A DNA stretch of 34,074 nt from contig NZ_SDIK01000086.1 in assembly GCF_008016795.1 (NCBI RefSeq), positions 1 to 34,074 on the forward strand. Reading direction: 5' to 3'. Shown in pieces: positions 30,729-34,074 of the stretch. Numbering within the stretch: position 1 is the first letter of the stretch; each line of letters starts with the position of its first letter. This DNA is from Prevotella brunnea (GTDB taxonomy: Bacteria; Bacteroidota; Bacteroidia; Bacteroidales; Bacteroidaceae). The notes beneath the pieces were generated by a model that saw only the letters and a list, made by a program, of their open reading frames with translations, was not told where the DNA came from and made no database searches. The translations under genes and the position numbers were made by a program.

Positions 30729-32939
30729 ATGTACGCGAAGAATATTTTTACAAAGGAGGAAAAAGAAAGTTTCGGAAAGTTGTTCGAGGAACTTAAATCC
30801 GCATTGGGTGAACTGCTGCCGGCGGAGGACCAACGGAAGATTGCCGCTCACATCCGCATGACGGAGCAACAGAACGCCGTGGAGCGCAACGTCTTCGGAC
30901 TGAACACGTTGTTGTGCTCGCTGCAAACGGCGTTGATAGCCGTAAACGACATCGGGCTGAAGCGCGACTCGGTGCTCGCCGTACTCGTTTACAACAGTTA
31001 CGTGTCGGGCATCTTCTCCCTCGACGACATTGCCCGCGAGTTCGGCAAAGGCGTGGCAACCATCATCGGCGGACTTGCCCGCGTCCGGGAGCTGTACAAG
31101 AAAAATCCCGCCATCGAGAGCGAGAATTTCCGCAACCTGCTGCTGTCGTTCGCCGAGGACATGCGCGTCATCCTCATCATGATTGCCGACCGCCTGAATC
31201 TCATGCGTCAAATCCGCGACACGCCCAACGAGGACGCCAGACGGGAAGTGGCAGAAGAGGCCATCTATCTCTACGCACCTTTGGCACACAAGTTGGGACT
31301 CTACAGGCTCAAGAGCGAATTGGAAGACCTGTCGCTGAAATATCTCGAACATGATGCCTACTACCACATCAAGGAGAAACTGAACCAGACCAAGGCGGCA
31401 CGCGACGCGTACATCAGGGAGTTCATCACACCGGTGAGCCGCGAACTGCAAAATGCCGGGCTGCGCTTCCATATCAAGGGCAGAACGAAGTCGATACATT
31501 CCATTTGGCAGAAGATGAAAAAACAGAAATGTGCCTTCGAGGGCATCTACGACCTCTTCGCCATCCGCATCATTCTCGATGCACCACCCGAAAGGGAGAA
31601 AATGCAGTGCTGGCAAGCCTACTCCATCGTTACCGACATGTATCAGCCCAACCCCAAACGACTGCGCGACTGGCTGTCGGTACCGAAATCGAACGGCTAC
31701 GAATGTCTGCACATCACCGTGCTCGGACCGGGAAAGAAATGGGTGGAAGTGCAGATACGCTCCGAAAGAATGGACGAGGTGGCTGAACACGGACTCGCCG
31801 CCCACTGGCGATATAAAGGCGTGAAAGCGGAAGGCGGCATGGACGATTGGCTCGCTTCCATACGCTCGGCACTCGAAGCAGGCAGCAACCTCGAAGTGAT
31901 GGACCAGTTCAAGCTCGACCTCTACGACAAGGAAATCTACGTCTTCACACCAAAAGGCGACTTGCTGAAGTTTCCGACGGGCTCCACCGTGCTCGACTTT
32001 GCTTACCACATCCACACCAAGGTGGGCAACGGATGCGTGGGGGGAAAAGTGAATGGGAAAAACGTCGCCATAAAAAGCGAACTGCACAGTGGCGACACCG
32101 TGGAGATAACCACCTCTGCCAACCAAACGCCCAAAAGAGAATGGCTCAACGTGGTGAAATCGGCACGGGCAAAGGCAAAAATACGACAGGCTCTCAAGGA
32201 ATTGCAGGTGAAACAGGGAGCTTTCGCAAAGGAAATGCTCGAACGAAAGTTCAAAAACAAAAAAATAGAAATAGAGGAACACACCCTGTCGGTGGTCATC
32301 AGACAACTCGGATTTAAGGAAACATCAGACTTCTACAGGCAGATAGCAGAAGAGAAAATCGACCTTAACGACGTAGTGGACGAATATCAAAAAAACTACA
32401 ACCGACTGCACAACCTCGAGGAACGAAAAGAAGCAGAGAGCGCAGAGAATTTCGAGCTGGAAAACGACACGGAGGAACTCATCAAAGACAATGAAGACGT
32501 GCTCGTCATCGACCGCAACCTCAAAGGCGTGGAATTCTCTCTCGCCAAATGCTGCCATCCCATCTACGGCGACCCGGTCTTCGGATTCGTAACCATCAGC
32601 GGCGGTATCAAAATCCATCGCAAGGACTGCCCCAACGCACCGGAACTCATCCGGCGGTTCGGCTATCGCGTGGTGAAAGCGCGCTGGAGCGGAAAAGGCA
32701 CATCGAACTACAGCATCACCCTGCGCGTCATCGGAAACGACGACATCGGCATCGTGAGCAACATCACCAACCTGCTCTCCAAGGAAGAGAAAGTGGTGGT
32801 GCGCTCCATTAACATCGATTCACACGACGGACTCTTCTCCGGCAATCTCGTCATACTCATAGAAGACACCTCGAAACTGAAAACCATCATCAAGAAACTC
32901 ACAAACATCCGCGGCGTGAAGCAGGTGGCAAGACTATGA
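30729..32939 (+). CDS. relA: RelA-type (p)ppGpp synthetase with degenerate hydrolase domain
   Basis: A 736-residue long RSH protein that makes the alarmone (p)ppGpp from ATP and GTP/GDP. Domain order: a pseudo-HD domain (about 45-190), the synthetase (about 230-370; GRTKSIHSIWQKM, IYDLFAIRI, GYECLH, EVQIRS, AAHWRYK), TGS (about 400-460), a helical region, a zinc-finger-like CCHP segment and a C-terminal ACT domain. In the hydrolase domain the HDxxED motif is replaced by YNSYVSG (88-94), and the first histidine is also absent, so hydrolase activity is not expected, as in proteobacterial RelA. A separate SpoT-like hydrolase should exist elsewhere. The start follows the promoter at 30699. The four-helix-bundle gene follows 9 nt after the stop. 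Confidence 0.93.
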   Translation: MYAKNIFTKEEKESFGKLFEELKSALGELLPAEDQRKIAAHIRMTEQQNAVERNVFGLNTLLCSLQTALIAVNDIGLKRDSVLAVLVYNSYVSGIFSLDDIAREFGKGVATIIGGLARVRELYKKNPAIESENFRNLLLSFAEDMRVILIMIADRLNLMRQIRDTPNEDARREVAEEAIYLYAPLAHKLGLYRLKSELEDLSLKYLEHDAYYHIKEKLNQTKAARDAYIREFITPVSRELQNAGLRFHIKGRTKSIHSIWQKMKKQKCAFEGIYDLFAIRIILDAPPEREKMQCWQAYSIVTDMYQPNPKRLRDWLSVPKSNGYECLHITVLGPGKKWVEVQIRSERMDEVAEHGLAAHWRYKGVKAEGGMDDWLASIRSALEAGSNLEVMDQFKLDLYDKEIYVFTPKGDLLKFPTGSTVLDFAYHIHTKVGNGCVGGKVNGKNVAIKSELHSGDTVEITTSANQTPKREWLNVVKSARAKAKIRQALKELQVKQGAFAKEMLERKFKNKKIEIEEHTLSVVIRQLGFKETSDFYRQIAEEKIDLNDVVDEYQKNYNRLHNLEERKEAESAENFELENDTEELIKDNEDVLVIDRNLKGVEFSLAKCCHPIYGDPVFGFVTISGGIKIHRKDCPNAPELIRRFGYRVVKARWSGKGTSNYSITLRVIGNDDIGIVSNITNLLSKEEKVVVRSINIDSHDGLFSGNLVILIEDTSKLKTIIKKLTNIRGVKQVARL

Positions 32940-32948
32940 CCATCGCGC

Positions 32949-33644
32949 ATGATGCAACGAGAACCTATGGCACAGCACAACGAAAAAATATTGAAAGACG
33001 GCATACCGCCAGAAGGATTGTTTTGCTATCAAAAAGCAAATGCGGCGTTTGAACTGACCTTCAGGTTCTGCAAACGATTTCTGCCCCTATACGGCGACCG
33101 CACCGTTGACCAAATGAACCAAGCAGCACGGTCGGGCAAGCAGAACATCGTGGAAGGCATGGCAGACGGCATGACCTCGACAAAGACACAACTGAAACTG
33201 CTGAATGTGGCACGAGCATCGTTGAAAGAACTGTGCGAAGACTATACCGACTATCTGCACACGCGCCAGCTAACGTTGTGGGACAAGCATCATCCGCGGT
33301 ATGACAAAATGCTGCGCTATTGTCGCGCGCACAACAAGGCAGAGGATTACATGGGCTTTGCTGACAAATGGACGGCAGAGGAATTTTGCAACACGCTGGT
33401 TACGCTGTGCCACTTTACGGACAAGATGTTGTGCAACCTTCTTGATGTGCTGCAAAGGCAGTTTATAGAGCAAGGTGGCATTACCGAGCGGATGTATGCT
33501 GCCCGCACGGGCTACCGCAAGCAGCAAGATGAGCTAATGAAGAAACTACAAACTGAAAACACACAGCTAAAGGCTGAAAACCAACAGCTAAAGGCTGAAA
33601 ACGAAAGGCTGAAAGCAATGGTGAAAAACAACAAGCAACTATAG
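32949..33644 (+). CDS. Four-helix-bundle suffix-domain protein with coiled-coil tail
   Basis: A 231-residue protein whose core (about 20-110) resembles the four-helix-bundle family related to the proteins encoded in 23S rRNA intervening sequences, with the typical QAARSGKQNIVEGMAD segment and LKELCEDYTDYL helix. A suffix region (about 110-190) follows, then a C-terminal coiled coil of repeated heptads (QLKAEN units, about 200-225) encoded by a short DNA repeat. No signal peptide or membrane helix. The function of this family is not known. It starts 9 nt after relA, so it is probably cotranscribed; Met7 (32967) is an alternative start. A CTAG-rich repeat begins 20 nt after its stop. Confidence 0.8.
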   Translation: MMQREPMAQHNEKILKDGIPPEGLFCYQKANAAFELTFRFCKRFLPLYGDRTVDQMNQAARSGKQNIVEGMADGMTSTKTQLKLLNVARASLKELCEDYTDYLHTRQLTLWDKHHPRYDKMLRYCRAHNKAEDYMGFADKWTAEEFCNTLVTLCHFTDKMLCNLLDVLQRQFIEQGGITERMYAARTGYRKQQDELMKKLQTENTQLKAENQQLKAENERLKAMVKNNKQL

Positions 33645-33663
33645 TCTCCCGGAAAAACCAGAA

Positions 33664-33725
33664 ATCTAGAAAACTAGAAAACTAGAAAATCTAGAAAACT
33701 AGAGAGTCTAGAAAATCTAGAAACC
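33664..33725 (+). repeat. CTAG-rich short tandem repeat
   Basis: Seven CTAG tetramers fall within 55 nt (from 33666 to 33720), joined by AAAA or AAAAT, giving mixed 8- and 9-nt units such as CTAGAAAA. Parts can pair with each other (TCTAGA, CTAG). No T run follows. The unusual density of CTAG, normally rare in bacteria, makes chance unlikely. Confidence 0.85.
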
Positions 33726-33840
33726 CCAGAAAAAAATCTCAACCGAGCCAACAGCACAACAGTGCTAATTCCAAATAGAAGTGCAAAATCTCTGTGGGTG
33801 CAATAACTATGAAAAACACCGCGGAGGTTTGCCTTGCGGC

Positions 33841-33859
33841 TGGGGGCGCGAAGCCCCCA
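33841..33859. other. G/C hairpin upstream of the IS element
   Basis: TGGGGGC (33841-33847) pairs perfectly with GCCCCCA (33853-33859) around GCGAA. No T run follows in either direction. The stretch 33726-33880 otherwise holds no gene that I can support. Confidence 0.55.
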
Positions 33860-33882
33860 AAGAGCATTGACGGATAACTTAA

Positions 33883-33947
33883 GCAATACAAAAAAAAAGG
33901 AGAAAGACTTTCGTCCCTCTCCCTGAGATTAACTAATTTTGTATTGC
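33883..33947. repeat. 11-bp inverted repeat flanking the transposase leader
   Basis: GCAATACAAAA (33883-33893) is the exact reverse complement of TTTTGTATTGC (33937-33947), which ends 1 nt before the transposase ATG. Between them is a G-A-rich/T-C-rich hairpin (GGAGAAAG...CCTCTCC). This may be the left end of the insertion sequence or a leader structure that keeps transposase expression low. Confidence 0.5.
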
Positions 33948-33948
33948 A

Positions 33949-34074
33949 ATGTATAAACAATTAACCTCGGAGCAAAGATACACAATAAGTGTGTTACTCC
34001 AAAAGAAATTATCAATTAGTTTTATAGCCGAGAAAATTGGCGTGTCTGTAAGTACCGTCTCTCTCGAAATTAAT
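33949..34074 (+). CDS. IS30-family transposase, N-terminal part (cut by window edge)
   Basis: Forty-two codons are visible, beginning MYKQLTSEQRYTISVLLQ and ending VSVSTVSLEIN at the last base, so the gene continues outside the window. The QLTSEQRYTI start followed by a helix-turn-helix (FIAEKIGVSVSTVSLEI) is the usual N-terminus of Bacteroidetes IS30-family transposases, which bind the element ends. The catalytic DDE part is not in view. TAATTTTG at 33934-33941 could serve as promoter, giving a very short leader. Confidence 0.8.
   Translation, partial: MYKQLTSEQRYTISVLLQKKLSISFIAEKIGVSVSTVSLEIN

Noticed and set aside
30720-32306. 528-codon minus-strand ORF opposite relA
   Set aside because: It is antisense to an intact RSH gene with all synthetase motifs; its composition is that of a shadow frame.
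32949-33644. Four-helix protein considered as the Avd accessory of a diversity-generating retroelement
   Set aside because: No reverse transcriptase, template repeat or variable repeat is present in the window, and the suffix domain and coiled coil fit the other family.

Overview
The window looks like a chromosomal segment from a member of the Bacteroidales, most likely Prevotella or a close relative. Many start sites are preceded by the Bacteroidetes promoter signature (TTTG, about 20 nt, then TAnnTTTG), Shine-Dalgarno sites are mostly absent, and the gene content (TamB/lipoprotein TamL, PafA, DUF4301, a stand-alone RteC-like domain, a four-helix-bundle suffix protein, an IS30 transposase) fits that group. 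Assignment is from protein families and promoter style, not from a database search.

Layout. 1-3.7 kb, minus strand: ferritin, then a secreted M3-family metallopeptidase carrying a cysteine-rich repeat domain of 27 Cys in about 100 residues behind its signal peptide. 3.7-4.2 kb: intergenic, with a 22-bp-period palindromic array. 4.2-12.5 kb, plus strand: nitroreductase-like protein, TamB and the lipoprotein TamL (outer-membrane assembly). 12.6-16.4 kb, plus: a compact unit of PafA-type phosphatase, two tandem deoxynucleoside kinases and thioredoxin reductase, which can be read together as nucleotide scavenging and dNTP supply. 16.4-19.6 kb, plus: a second 22-bp array, MurQ, then a D-2-hydroxyacid dehydrogenase translationally coupled to a HAD phosphatase. 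19.6-20.1 kb, minus: a 37-codon gene with a near-ideal promoter and a strong ribosome binding site, ending in LGGEIWYN. 20.3-24.2 kb, minus: ptb-buk acyl kinase pair, a third 22-bp array, and L-serine ammonia-lyase. 24.5-25.8 kb: RteC-like gene with a palindromic operator candidate, a 23-bp tandem repeat, tRNA-Thr and tRNA-Gly. 25.8-30.6 kb: MutS2 (minus), fluoride channel CrcB (plus) and a DUF4301 protein (minus). 30.7-34.1 kb, plus: a RelA-type (p)ppGpp synthetase with a degenerate hydrolase site, a four-helix-bundle/coiled-coil protein, a CTAG-rich repeat, and the 5' end of an IS30-family transposase cut by the window edge.

Most of the window is housekeeping. The parts that are not routine are the short peptide gene at 19921-20034, the three 22-bp-period palindromic arrays in separate intergenic regions (3932, 16488, 22568), the metallothionein-like insert in the M3 peptidase, the Glu/Gln split at the base-recognition position of the two kinases, and the RteC-like gene with its own promoter and palindrome. 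No CRISPR array, prophage or recognisable defence operon is present.
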